Shown here: one piece after another, positions 54,506-62,272 of the stretch
Numbering within the stretch: the stretch's first letter is position 1
Layout of the letters: the number at the start of each line of letters is the position of its first letter
Assembly (NCBI GenBank): GCA_022649665.1
Contig: JALCOL010000003.1
Coordinates: 1 to 64,000, forward strand
Direction of reading: 5' to 3'
DNA: 64,000 nt
Source of the DNA: Enterococcaceae bacterium
Lineage (GTDB): Bacteria; Bacillota; Bacilli; Lactobacillales; Enterococcaceae
Translations under genes and position numbers: made by a program
Notes under the pieces: generated by a model
What the model was told of the DNA's origin: nothing
Database searches by the model: none
The model's input: the letters and a program-made list of their open reading frames with translations, nothing else

Positions 54506-55933
54506 TTGAAGATCTTAAAAAACTACCTTTATAATTCGTTTTATCAAGTGCTCTTGATCATTTTGCCGGTGATCACGATCCCGTACGTCACACGCGTCCT
54601 AGGCGAAGAAGGGTATGGGATCAACTCCTACACGAATTCGGTGATCCAATATTTCATCTTGTTCGGCACGATCGGGATCTCACTTTACGGGAGCAAGACG
54701 ATCGGCTATTTTGCCGATGATAAAATAAAGCGCAGCAAAGTCTTTTGGGAGCTCACGATCTTAAAAGCGGTCACGGTGACGCTGAGCATCCTCGCTTTTT
54801 TGCTGTTTTTATATGCTACCAGCCAATACCGCTTCTTTTATTTATGCCAGTCGCTCCTCTTAGTTGCTGGTCTTTTTGACGTCAGCTGGTATTTTATGGG
54901 ACGCGAGGATTTTAAGAAGACCGTTTTTCGAAATACACTGGTGAAGATCATTTCACTCATCTTGATTTTTACCTTGATCAAAACGCCGGCAGATCTGTGG
55001 AAGTATATTTTGATCAATTCGCTCTCGAACGTTTTCGGGCAATTGACGCTGTGGCCATATTTAAAGAATGAAATTATTTTCGTCAAATTTTCATTGGCGG
55101 ATTTTTTGGCGAGTTTCAAAGGCTCGCTCGCGCTTTTTATCCCGCAGATTGCGATCCAGATCTACAGCATTTTGAATAAGACGCTTTTAGGTATTTTTGG
55201 GACGATGGGCGACGTCGGAAATTTCGAAGCCGCGGACAAAGTCGTGACGATCGTGATGACCTTGATCACGTCGCTCGGTACGGTGATGCTTCCGCGGATC
55301 GCGAACAGTTTCGGCAAAAAAGATTTTGCAGCGATCGACCGCTATACGAAGCAGACCTTTCTATTGATCTCGGTCTTGGCGATCCCGATCTCATTTGGGC
55401 TGATCGCGATCGCTGAGCCGTTTTCGCACTTGTTTTTCGGCAGTAAATTTACGACTGCCGGCTTATTGATCCAGCTGATGAGCTTCAAGATCATCGGTGT
55501 CGCGTGGACGACGGTCATCGGCTATCAATACCTTTTGGCGACGAATCAGACCAAAAAGTATACGGTCTCAGTATTTTTAGGGGCGCTTGCGAGCATTTTG
55601 ATCAATCTGACGATCACGCCGCACTTGACCTATATCGGTGCTGGACTTTCCGTACTCATTTCCGAAGCAGTCGTCACGAGCTACCAGCTATACGCGGTGC
55701 GCCGCGAGCTGGATCTGAAAAATTACTTCTTTCCGGAGATCTTAAAATACTTTTTCGCGGCGGGCGTGATGTTTCTGGCCGTCGCCGCTTCGCTCAAATT
55801 CTTCGGGACTGGGATCTTGGGATTGAGTCTTGCGATCGGGGTCGGCGCGCTGATCTATGGCTGCATGATCCTGCTTTTAAAAACACAAGTTGTCAAGATC
55901 GCAAAAAGCGTTGGCGCCCAAATAAAACGATAG
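54506..55933 (+). CDS. Oligosaccharide flippase (Wzx), host-like module
   Basis: A 475-residue MOP-superfamily flippase, about 12-14 helices. NYLYNSFYQVLLIILPVITIPYVTRVLGEEGYGINSYTNSV is the classic RfbX/CpsJ N-terminus. Start is TTG 54506, 6 bp after the previous stop; the ribosome site is weak. It differs in sequence and base composition from the 47287 flippase, so the locus holds two flippases. A terminator follows. Confidence 0.9.
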   Translation: MKILKNYLYNSFYQVLLIILPVITIPYVTRVLGEEGYGINSYTNSVIQYFILFGTIGISLYGSKTIGYFADDKIKRSKVFWELTILKAVTVTLSILAFLLFLYATSQYRFFYLCQSLLLVAGLFDVSWYFMGREDFKKTVFRNTLVKIISLILIFTLIKTPADLWKYILINSLSNVFGQLTLWPYLKNEIIFVKFSLADFLASFKGSLALFIPQIAIQIYSILNKTLLGIFGTMGDVGNFEAADKVVTIVMTLITSLGTVMLPRIANSFGKKDFAAIDRYTKQTFLLISVLAIPISFGLIAIAEPFSHLFFGSKFTTAGLLIQLMSFKIIGVAWTTVIGYQYLLATNQTKKYTVSVFLGALASILINLTITPHLTYIGAGLSVLISEAVVTSYQLYAVRRELDLKNYFFPEILKYFFAAGVMFLAVAASLKFFGTGILGLSLAIGVGALIYGCMILLLKTQVVKIAKSVGAQIKR

Positions 55934-55941
55934 ACATATGC

Positions 55942-55996
55942 CAAAAAAGATTTCACGAAGCATTCAAAAGGAATGTCTCATGAAATCTTTTTTTTA
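55942..55996. terminator. Bidirectional terminator at the end of the polysaccharide locus
   Basis: AAAAAAGATTTCA pairs with TGAAATCTTTTTT, with an inner GCATTC/GAATG stem. Also faces the minus-strand hicB gene. Confidence 0.85.
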
Positions 55997-56028
55997 TTGC
56001 TTGAAGAAAACCAAGTCCAGCATTACCG

Positions 56029-56433
56029 CTAGACTCCGAGTTTTTCTTTGAGTGCTTCGGTTAAGGTTTGCGAAAAGTTGATACCAGCTTCATTTCCCAG
56101 CTCGTTCAAGTAGCTTGGAATCGACAGCGTCTTTTTGATCACTTTATTATCGCTCTGTGCTTTGAATTTTTTTAAATTGATATCAACTAAAGTCTTGATA
56201 TCATGAGGATCGATTTCAAATTTTACTGAATTGGGTTCAGGAAGCTTTTTTCCGGACCTTTCTAGTTCGATCAGCATGTTTCCAATATAATCGCGCGCCA
56301 TCTCAATTGCGTCAGCTAAATCTTTTCCTTGTGTAAATCCATCCAAATCAGGGATCGAGACGAAATAATCAAAACCAGAAGGATCTTTTTCGTGTGAGAT
56401 CACAATCGGATAAACGAGAATATTTTCCTTCAT
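56029..56433 (-). CDS. hicB: HicB-family antitoxin
   Basis: A 134-residue antitoxin. The N-terminal degraded-RNase-H domain shows YPIVISHEKDPSGFDYFVSIPDLDGFTQGKDLADAIEMARDYIG. The C-terminal TLSIPSYLNELGNEAGINFSQTLTEALKEKLGV is a ribbon-helix-helix DNA-binding domain. It neutralises HicA and represses the operon. ATG 56433 has AAAGGAG on the minus strand; hicA lies just upstream (57 bp). Confidence 0.88.
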   Translation of the reverse strand: MKENILVYPIVISHEKDPSGFDYFVSIPDLDGFTQGKDLADAIEMARDYIGNMLIELERSGKKLPEPNSVKFEIDPHDIKTLVDINLKKFKAQSDNKVIKKTLSIPSYLNELGNEAGINFSQTLTEALKEKLGV

Positions 56434-56490
56434 AAGCTTTCTCCTTTCAGACTAGCAGGTTTTCATATCGTAACCGTCAAATGAATGATT

Positions 56491-56661
56491 CTAGAGTTTG
56501 TGCTTTCGGATTAACGCTCTTGCAAGCTTTTCATTCGTTTCACGGTGCCTGACGATTTGTTCAGTATCTTTTCCGTTGGTGTAGATGTCATGATTGCTGC
56601 CATGTCTCTCAAACCACCAGCCTTTTTTCATAAAAAGTCTAATTAAATCCCGCGTTTTCAT
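56491..56661 (-). CDS. hicA: HicA-family mRNA interferase toxin
   Basis: A 56-residue double-stranded-RNA-binding-fold toxin, of the usual short length. MKTRDLIRLFMKKGWWFERHGSNHDIYTNG carries the HicA GSNH motif with the catalytic His. The start is ATG 56661, preceded by CAGGAGG on the minus strand; a longer frame to 56703 lacks support. It is first in the hicA-hicB operon, under a palindromic operator. Confidence 0.9.
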   Translation of the reverse strand: MKTRDLIRLFMKKGWWFERHGSNHDIYTNGKDTEQIVRHRETNEKLARALIRKHKL

Positions 56662-56685
56662 GCCGAGCCTCCTGACCGCACTTTT

Positions 56686-56746
56686 ATTATACGTAATATG
56701 CACGTAACTTTAAAGTTACGTATACATATGTTTACGTAACTTTAAA
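56686..56746 (-). promoter_or_regulatory. hicAB promoter with palindromic operator and extra half-site
   Basis: TATAAT on the minus strand (56686-56691) is the -10. ACGTAACTTTAAAGTTACGT (56702-56721) is a perfect 20-bp palindrome covering the -35, and ACGTAACTTTAAA recurs at 56734-56746. This fits HicB ribbon-helix-helix autorepression. Confidence 0.75.
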
Positions 56747-56829
56747 AAATATGCTTAATGCTCTGTGAAGAAAAATAGCAAAAGATCAGTTTTTTTGCAA
56801 AAAATCCGTCTTCGTTTCGTTAGTAGTGA

Positions 56830-56843
56830 TGTAACGCGTTACA
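56830..56843. promoter_or_regulatory. 14-bp palindrome before the DUF1659 gene
   Basis: TGTAACGCGTTACA, a perfect palindrome 22 bp before ATG 56866. It resembles cre at the outer bases but the centre is GC in place of CG, so a LacI-type operator rather than a canonical cre. Confidence 0.4.
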
Positions 56844-56865
56844 AAAACCCAAAGGAGGAATCATC

Positions 56866-57069
56866 ATGGAACGATTTGAAAGTGCGAAATTGGAACTCAA
56901 CTACTGGAAAGACGGAGCAGAAAAAGCAACGGCGGAAACATTGGGAGATCTGAAAGACGGCGCGACCGGCGAACAGCTGTACCAAGTGGCAGACGCTTTG
57001 ATGAGTCTGGCAGAAAATTGTGAACTGAGCCATGTCGCTACCGTGACCCGCGCACGCTTCGAGCGCTAA
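56866..57069 (+). CDS. DUF1659-family small protein
   Basis: A 67-residue acidic protein resembling the DUF1659 (YvlD-neighbour type) family: KLELNYWKDGAEKATAETLGDLKDGATGEQLYQVADALMSL. Function unknown. ATG 56866 has AAAGGAGG upstream. Followed 15 bp later by a DUF2922 protein, a common pairing in Firmicutes. Confidence 0.7.
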   Translation: MERFESAKLELNYWKDGAEKATAETLGDLKDGATGEQLYQVADALMSLAENCELSHVATVTRARFER

Positions 57070-57084
57070 GAGGAGGAGTAATCG

Positions 57085-57297
57085 ATGAAAAAACTATACT
57101 TGAGCTTTAAAAACGCTGAGAGCAAAACGACGCGCATCCAGCCGAAAACGGCGCGTGAAGGTTTGACGAAAGAAGAAGTCGTGAAAGCGATGGACAGCAT
57201 CATTGCTGCCGACGTCTTTGCCCAAGCAGGCGGGGCAAAGTATGTCTCTGCTGAAGACGCGTACTACGTTGAAACGATCCGGACTGATATCTTTTGA
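57085..57297 (+). CDS. DUF2922-family small protein
   Basis: A 70-residue protein starting KKLYLSFKNAESKTTRIQPKTAREGLTKEEVVKAMDSIIAADVF, matching DUF2922. Function unknown. ATG 57085 has AGAGGAGG upstream, and the gene follows DUF1659 directly. A hairpin lies 37 bp downstream. Confidence 0.72.
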   Translation: MKKLYLSFKNAESKTTRIQPKTAREGLTKEEVVKAMDSIIAADVFAQAGGAKYVSAEDAYYVETIRTDIF

Positions 57298-57334
57298 TCC
57301 CGTTCGGTAAATAATCAGGATTCCGGTTTGTCTG

Positions 57335-57365
57335 GGGGCTGTGGCGAGATCTTGGTCACAGTCCC
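57335..57365 (+). terminator. Hairpin after DUF2922, terminator-like
   Basis: GGGCTGTG (57336-57343) pairs with CACAGTCC (57357-57364) with one G-T pair; only a weak T-rich tail (ACATTTTAA). It loosely resembles the CTGTGACA hairpins of the dispersed repeat. Confidence 0.45.
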
Positions 57366-57372
57366 TGACATT

Positions 57373-57681
57373 TTAACCAGATAAAGGATGGGTGCGCAGA
57401 AATTCATGGAGCAGGCGTGCGAGATGCTGGAAGTGCTGCAATTTTTGATACGTTTTACGGGAAGCACGATATTTTCCGCTGCGGGCGTGATAAGTAAATC
57501 TGCTGAAAAGCTGTGAGGCTTCATCATGTTTCAAAAAAATGCGAATCGCTTCTTTTTCGCTTTCAAAAATGCTGACTGCATATTTTTGCAGCTGATAAGT
57601 GTGCCAATCCGCTGGAAGGCGCGCGAGATCGGCTTTCATTTCAGCCAATGTACCGGCAGTGATACTGATCCATGGAAACAA
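57373..57681 (-). CDS. Small basic protein of unknown function, opposite to the lysis cassette
   Basis: A 102-residue helical, basic protein (KYRASRKTYQKLQHFQHLARLLHEFLRTH). No family is recognised. Its ATG 57681 has AGGAGGTGG on the minus strand, a good ribosome site. It starts 26 bp from the opposite-strand membrane protein gene, so the two promoters overlap and may be co-regulated. Confidence 0.55.
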   Translation of the reverse strand: MFPWISITAGTLAEMKADLARLPADWHTYQLQKYAVSIFESEKEAIRIFLKHDEASQLFSRFTYHARSGKYRASRKTYQKLQHFQHLARLLHEFLRTHPLSG

Positions 57682-57707
57682 AGGGCCACCTCCTGGAAAG
57701 GGGAAAT

Positions 57708-57983
57708 ATGATCGAAGAACTGATCGCAGGACTCAACTTTAGTTATTCGCTGATCGTAAGTGTCTTGGCTTACCGCCAGTGGCAAAAGCTTCATCAAGCG
57801 AAACGGCGCGACATCGTGATCACGGAGCTCGAGTCGTGGATCCAAACGCTCAAAGAAGAGATCGCCGAACTGAAAGAGTGTCTGAAGCAATTGGAAAAAG
57901 ATTGTCAAACACTGACACAAATCAATCTTACGTTGAATCACGAATTGAAACAAGCACAGGAGGGAAAATATGAATATCGCTGA
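57708..57983 (+). CDS. Small membrane-anchored coiled-coil protein of the lysis cassette
   Basis: A 91-residue protein with one N-terminal hydrophobic segment (GLNFSYSLIVSVLAYRQW) and a coiled coil (SWIQTLKEEIAELKECLKQLEKDCQTLTQ). No family name is certain; it is placed like phage genes just before holins. ATG 57708 has AAAGGGG upstream. It overlaps the holin gene by 14 bp. Confidence 0.6.
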   Translation: MIEELIAGLNFSYSLIVSVLAYRQWQKLHQAKRRDIVITELESWIQTLKEEIAELKECLKQLEKDCQTLTQINLTLNHELKQAQEGKYEYR

Positions 57984-58278
57984 AGGGATCCAATTATTTT
58001 TCGCCGGGCTGGCTTCGCTTTTGCTGCGGAAAGTGCTGCAGTTTTTAGAAGTCAAAAAGTCGGAGCTGCTTTTAGCGGAACAGAGTCTCTGGCTGAAAGA
58101 GATCGTGGGCGGGGTCGAACAACTGTATGGCACAGGTCAAGGGAGCTTAAAGCTTGAGCGTGTCCAGCAGCTTTTGGAAGAACATGCCAAAGTACACGGC
58201 TGGCGTCTGACACCGGAAGAGGCCCGGCTTTTGATCGAAGAGCAAGTGGCTCTTTTGAGTGCAGAGGCGAGCCAATGA
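57970..58278 (+). CDS. Phage-type holin, LLH family
   Basis: A 102-residue protein with an N-terminal membrane segment (EGIQLFFAGLASLLLRKVLQFL) and a charged helical tail (LTPEEARLLIEEQVALLS), the pattern of LLH-type (Phage_holin_6_1) holins. It would open the membrane to release the endolysin. It overlaps the amidase start by 4 bp, in the holin-endolysin order of phage lysis modules. Confidence 0.75.
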   Translation: MNIAEGIQLFFAGLASLLLRKVLQFLEVKKSELLLAEQSLWLKEIVGGVEQLYGTGQGSLKLERVQQLLEEHAKVHGWRLTPEEARLLIEEQVALLSAEASQ

Positions 58279-59072
58279 AGATCGAGCGCTTGCTGACACC
58301 TTTTAATGCTTCAAGCCGCAACGGCGCGAAAATCAAGTATCTTGTGATCCATGATGTCGGGGTGCGCGGCCAGAGCGCCCGCGACAATGCCAAATATTTT
58401 GCCAGCGGCTATATCGGTGCGAGTGCGCATTATTTTGTCGACCGCACGAGCACCTGGCAAGTCGTTTTGGATGAACGCGCGAGCTGGCATTGCGGCGACG
58501 GTGCCGGAAAATACGGGATCACGAATGAGAATTCGCTTGGGATCGAGATGATCGTCGAACAGAACGGGACGATCCATTTTGAAACCCAAAACCGCACGCG
58601 CTGGCTGATCCAGACTCTTTTGGCGAAGCATCAGCTTTCGACAGCACAAGTCAAACGGCATTTTGATGCGAGCCGCAAAAACTGTCCGCAGCATTTGAAT
58701 AAAAACAGAAACTGGGCAGAGTGGCAAGCTTTTTTTAAGACGCTAGCGCTTCCGGCAGTCGGATGGGTCATCGAATCCGGAACATGGGTTTATTATCTTG
58801 ACGGGCAGAAGCAGCGCGGCTGGCTGCTCGACCCGAAAAATCAGGGCTGGTTTTATCTTGATCAATCAGGCGCGATGCGAGTCGGCTGGCAGAAGATCAG
58901 CGAGCACTGGTACTATCTAGACGCGAACGGCCGCATGCGGACCGGCTGGCTGCTTTCCGGCGGAAAATGGTATTATCTCGCGACGCCGAGCGGTGAAATG
59001 GTCACGGGCACGCAGCAGATCGAGGGCCGGCTATACCTGTTCGATGGCTCAGGCGCGTGGACTGAAAAGTAA
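58275..59072 (+). CDS. N-acetylmuramoyl-L-alanine amidase (endolysin) with cell-wall-binding repeats
   Basis: A 265-residue endolysin. Residues about 10-150 are Amidase_2: YLVIHDVG with the first zinc His, HYFVDRTS and KRHFDASRKNCPQH with the second His and Cys. The C-terminal 100 residues hold about five WYYLD..G-type cell-wall-binding repeats (NQGWFYLDQSGAMRVGW, HWYYLDANGRMRTGW). It cuts the MurNAc-L-alanine amide. It has no signal peptide, so it needs the holin. Prophage structural genes are absent nearby. Confidence 0.9.
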   Translation: MKIERLLTPFNASSRNGAKIKYLVIHDVGVRGQSARDNAKYFASGYIGASAHYFVDRTSTWQVVLDERASWHCGDGAGKYGITNENSLGIEMIVEQNGTIHFETQNRTRWLIQTLLAKHQLSTAQVKRHFDASRKNCPQHLNKNRNWAEWQAFFKTLALPAVGWVIESGTWVYYLDGQKQRGWLLDPKNQGWFYLDQSGAMRVGWQKISEHWYYLDANGRMRTGWLLSGGKWYYLATPSGEMVTGTQQIEGRLYLFDGSGAWTEK

Positions 59073-59146
59073 ATCTTTAAGCAGAGAAAGCGCTTTTTTG
59101 TTATACTGAAAGGGGAGGATCCGAAAAAAAGAGAGGGGGGAGCATC

Positions 59147-59362
59147 ATGTATAAAGTATCGATCAATGAAATCGTGATCCCATTTGAAGAATATGCCGAT
59201 GCGTTCTTGTTCTTTTCAGATGCCGTCCGCCAAGCTCGAAGCGAAGGCTTCGCCACGCATGAACTCTCTCATTTAGGAGAGAATATTTCGTTCGTGGGAT
59301 TGAATGATGATTTTGATCCCTTTGTGATCAAGCTGACGGTACTGACGCCGGAAGACGAATAA
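59147..59362 (+). CDS. Small acidic protein of unknown function
   Basis: A 71-residue acidic protein (IPFEEYADAFLFFSDAVRQARSEG). No family recognised. ATG 59147 has GAGGGGGG upstream, and TATACT (59102-59107) is a -10 candidate. Monocistronic. Confidence 0.6.
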   Translation: MYKVSINEIVIPFEEYADAFLFFSDAVRQARSEGFATHELSHLGENISFVGLNDDFDPFVIKLTVLTPEDE

Positions 59363-59392
59363 CGGACATTTTCTAAAATAACATAAAGTCCA

Positions 59393-59421
59393 TTGACAGC
59401 GTTCACGGCGCGCCGTATAGT
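59393..59421 (+). promoter_or_regulatory. Strong promoter with palindrome in the spacer, before the ArsD-like gene
   Basis: TTGACA (59393-59398), exactly 17 bp, TATAGT (59416-59421). The spacer holds ACGGCGCGCCGT (59405-59416), a perfect 12-bp palindrome likely to bind a repressor or activator. Confidence 0.8.
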
Positions 59422-59455
59422 AAGATTATATTCTGTGCAAAGGGGAGAAACACAC

Positions 59456-59839
59456 GTGAAATTAGAATTATTTGAAGCGTTTGACGATCAAACAGGCGCA
59501 GCAGCGCTTGATCCGACACTTAATCAAGATAAATGGATGGCAGCCGCCGCTTTTGAAGCGCTGGATGAACTGCAGCAATTCGATGCAAAGCGCTACCAAG
59601 CAAAAGATGCCACGAATTCGTTCGATAATGAAGCCGTCAAGGGATTGATGGCGCAAGAAGGAACGGCGATCCTCCCGATCATGATGCTTGATGGCGAAAT
59701 GGTCAAATCCGGCAGCTATCCTACGATCCAAGAAATCGGCAATTTTGCCGGGGTTCAATTCGTTGAAGACGAAGGATGCGGCGGCAGCTGCGGAAGCTCT
59801 TGCGGAGATTCTTGCGGCGGCAGCTGCGACCATTGTTAA
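59456..59839 (+). CDS. ArsD-like protein with cysteine-rich C-terminal tail
   Basis: A 127-residue protein. The segment NEAVKGLMAQEGTAILPIMMLDGEMVKSGSYPTIQEI matches the ArsD thioredoxin-like core. The usual N-terminal Cys pairs of ArsD are absent. Instead the last 22 residues are CGGSCGSSCGDSCGGSCDHC, seven cysteines in Gly/Ser, a probable metal-binding tail. No arsenic-resistance genes (arsA, arsB, arsR) are nearby. GTG 59456 has AAGGGGAG 8 nt upstream. Possible metal chaperone or scavenger. Confidence 0.65.
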   Translation: MKLELFEAFDDQTGAAALDPTLNQDKWMAAAAFEALDELQQFDAKRYQAKDATNSFDNEAVKGLMAQEGTAILPIMMLDGEMVKSGSYPTIQEIGNFAGVQFVEDEGCGGSCGSSCGDSCGGSCDHC

Positions 59840-59845
59840 TGAATT

Positions 59846-59900
59846 GAAACACCGTTTATTCGGATATCGAGGCCGTGACAAGTTTTGTCGCGGTCTTTTT
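59846..59900 (+). repeat. Dispersed intergenic repeat, copy B, acting as terminator
   Basis: GAAACACCGTTTATTCGGAT, then GGCCGTGACAA (59871-59881) paired with TTGTCGCGGTC (59885-59895) with G-T wobbles and a T-run. Same block and hairpin position as the copies at 22060 and 38949. Lies just after the ArsD-like stop. Confidence 0.65.
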
Positions 59901-59924
59901 ATTTGCAGGAAAGGAGGGTCGCTG

Positions 59925-62162
59925 ATGGAATATCAATTCGTGCTGCGCAAAGTGCAAAAAATGAGCGGGCGCCCCGAAGGCCGGCTGCTGTGTTTCTTAG
60001 TGCTGGAAGGCGCGGCGGAACTGCGGATCGCTGCCGAGAAAGTGCCGCTTCAGGCAAATGACTTTGCGCTTGTCAATCCATTTCAAAATTATGAGCTGAC
60101 CGGTAATGGAGAGAACCTGCTGATGCTGCTGCGCTTGCCGGCCGATGAACTATCTGCGTATTTTCCGGCGGGGCGGCTGCCGATTTTTCAAAATGTGCTT
60201 CCTGCGGCAGACAGCGAGATCAAGAAAAGCATCAGCGAAGTCCTGACGCGCTTGACGGTTGCCGAATTGACGCGGATTAAAAGCGGCAAAAGCTTAGAAG
60301 CTGAGCAATATTTATTCGCTTTTTTGCAGCTGATCGAAAAAGATTTTCCGAGCCGGGAAGCGCTGCAGCCGCCCGTGCTTTCTGAACGGCTGGCTGGCGC
60401 GCTTCAATACCTTCAGCAGCATTTCCGCGAAACGATCTCGCTTCAGACGATCGCCTCTGAGCTGAATATTTCTTATTACCATGCGTCGCATTTATTCACC
60501 GAAGAGCTGGGGATCAGTTTTTCTCACTATTTGAATCAGATCCGGCTGGAGCACGCGGCGGCTGACCTTTTGCATAGCGAAGCCCCAATCTTGCGGGTCG
60601 CACTGGAAAACGGCTTTGCGAATGTCAAAACATTCTATCGTTCATTTAAATCAGTTTATAAATTGACGCCGAAAGCTTACCGCGAACAGCACGAAACGGC
60701 GGAATTGCCGGCGGATTCTGCGGATGAGTATCACGATTTGTCGGCCAAAGAAGCGATCGAGCGCTTGGCGAACTATCTGGTTGGTCAAGATATTTCACTG
60801 GAACGCGCTGCTTCAAGCGAGGCGTTCCAACTGACGCTCGGCGATGCTGTTCCGGCCCAAACCGCTGCACTTAAGCGGATCGTCCGGCTCGGACAAGCTG
60901 AAAATGGTTTGCGGGCGAACGTCACACGCGAGCTGCGTCTCTTGCAGCAAACGCAGCATTTTGAATTTGCAGCGTTTCACGGATTTTGCCGGGAAGAATA
61001 TTTTGAAGGCGATGCTTCGCTGACAGGTGGCTATTTGCTGAACAATCAGTGGTTCGATTTTTTGCAGGAAGTCGGCTTGACGCCATTGATCGAGCTGGAG
61101 TTGCCGCGAGCGGAGGCCTTCAGCAGCTGGCTTGATCAGGTGGCGGCGCTGCTGCTCCACTTTCGGCGGCGTTACGGCCTGGCCGCGCTCGAACGCTGGC
61201 ATTTTCTTTTGACGGCTGACTTTTCAGTACCGGGAGCCCCGCAATACCGGACGTTTTACCGCCGGATCAAAAAGATCGCACCAGCCTGTGCGATCGGGAT
61301 CGACTGCTGGGAAGAAACTGATCTTCAGGCATTTCTGAGCGAGCAGCGCAATTACTTGCCAACCTTTTTTGGAATCGAAGCGGATCCTTACCGCGACCCA
61401 GAAACGAAAAAAGTGTATAGTCAGGATTTTCGGCGGCTGCAAAAAGAAATGGCGGATGCGGTCCAAACTGCTGCGCGCCAGTTCCCTGATTACCGGCCCG
61501 TGCTGTTTCTCTTAGATTGGAACACTTTAGCAGGAGAGGACGATGCACTTTCGGGGACCTTTTTCCGCTCTGCGCTGATTTTGGAGTCGCTTGCGGCTTA
61601 CGCTGCGGACTATTCGGCGATCTCTTTCTGGCTGGATGTCAAAGTCAAAGAGCAGCTGACCAACCAGCGGCAGGAACACAGTATGTCGCTTTTCCTTTAT
61701 GAAGGACTGAAACGGCCAGTCTACTTCGTTTTGGAATTTTTAAGCGCCGTTCAAGAAATCATCCAGACCGATTCGCGCGGCGTCATTTTCGGCCGCAGCG
61801 GCCATGAACTGGCGATCTTATTGTATAATTCCAGCTATATCGATCCCGAGTCTTCGATCAGCAGCATCGAGATCGAAAAAGTCACTAAGCAGTTCACGCT
61901 GCATCTCGCGGGACTTCCGGCAGGAACGTACCAAATCAGGCGCTGCCGGCTCGACAAAGACCACGGCGGGATCTATAATGATTGGCTGCGGACAGGCGGC
62001 GTGATGGATCTTACGCCTGAACTCTTTGCATATCTCGACGCGGTGATCCATCCCGCACTTGATTTTCAAAAGCGCAGTATTTCTGAGCGCGAACCGCTTC
62101 ATTTGGAAGCGACATTGACGCTCAATGCCTGCGAACTGATTCTGTTAACGAAACAAGATTGA
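59925..62162 (+). CDS. AraC-family regulator fused to a degenerate GH39-like domain
   Basis: A 745-residue protein. A cupin-like sensor (residues about 1-140) is followed by an AraC HTH domain (LQTIASELNISYYHASHLFTEELG ... VALENGFANVKTFYRSFKSVYKLTPKAYREQ). Residues about 325-745 resemble GH39 xylosidase folds (FAAFHGF, WFDFLQEVGLTPLIELELP). The acid/base WNEP is LLTAD, and the TEFNTS nucleophile segment is LDWNTL, so both catalytic Glu residues seem lost and it is likely a sugar-sensing pseudo-glycosidase. ATG 59925 has AAAGGAGG upstream. Confidence 0.8.
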   Translation: MEYQFVLRKVQKMSGRPEGRLLCFLVLEGAAELRIAAEKVPLQANDFALVNPFQNYELTGNGENLLMLLRLPADELSAYFPAGRLPIFQNVLPAADSEIKKSISEVLTRLTVAELTRIKSGKSLEAEQYLFAFLQLIEKDFPSREALQPPVLSERLAGALQYLQQHFRETISLQTIASELNISYYHASHLFTEELGISFSHYLNQIRLEHAAADLLHSEAPILRVALENGFANVKTFYRSFKSVYKLTPKAYREQHETAELPADSADEYHDLSAKEAIERLANYLVGQDISLERAASSEAFQLTLGDAVPAQTAALKRIVRLGQAENGLRANVTRELRLLQQTQHFEFAAFHGFCREEYFEGDASLTGGYLLNNQWFDFLQEVGLTPLIELELPRAEAFSSWLDQVAALLLHFRRRYGLAALERWHFLLTADFSVPGAPQYRTFYRRIKKIAPACAIGIDCWEETDLQAFLSEQRNYLPTFFGIEADPYRDPETKKVYSQDFRRLQKEMADAVQTAARQFPDYRPVLFLLDWNTLAGEDDALSGTFFRSALILESLAAYAADYSAISFWLDVKVKEQLTNQRQEHSMSLFLYEGLKRPVYFVLEFLSAVQEIIQTDSRGVIFGRSGHELAILLYNSSYIDPESSISSIEIEKVTKQFTLHLAGLPAGTYQIRRCRLDKDHGGIYNDWLRTGGVMDLTPELFAYLDAVIHPALDFQKRSISEREPLHLEATLTLNACELILLTKQD

Positions 62163-62272
62163 AGCAAAAAATGCCTCGGCAAATTTGCGGACATCTTGTT
62201 TTTATTTTGTCTTTTTTCCATATTGGGAATGATATCCGCAAAAAATGCCGTTAATGATTGGAAGCACTGTAT

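Noticed and set aside
57335-57365. A fourth full copy of the dispersed repeat
   Set aside because: Only the CTGTG-type hairpin is similar; the AACACCGT block is absent.
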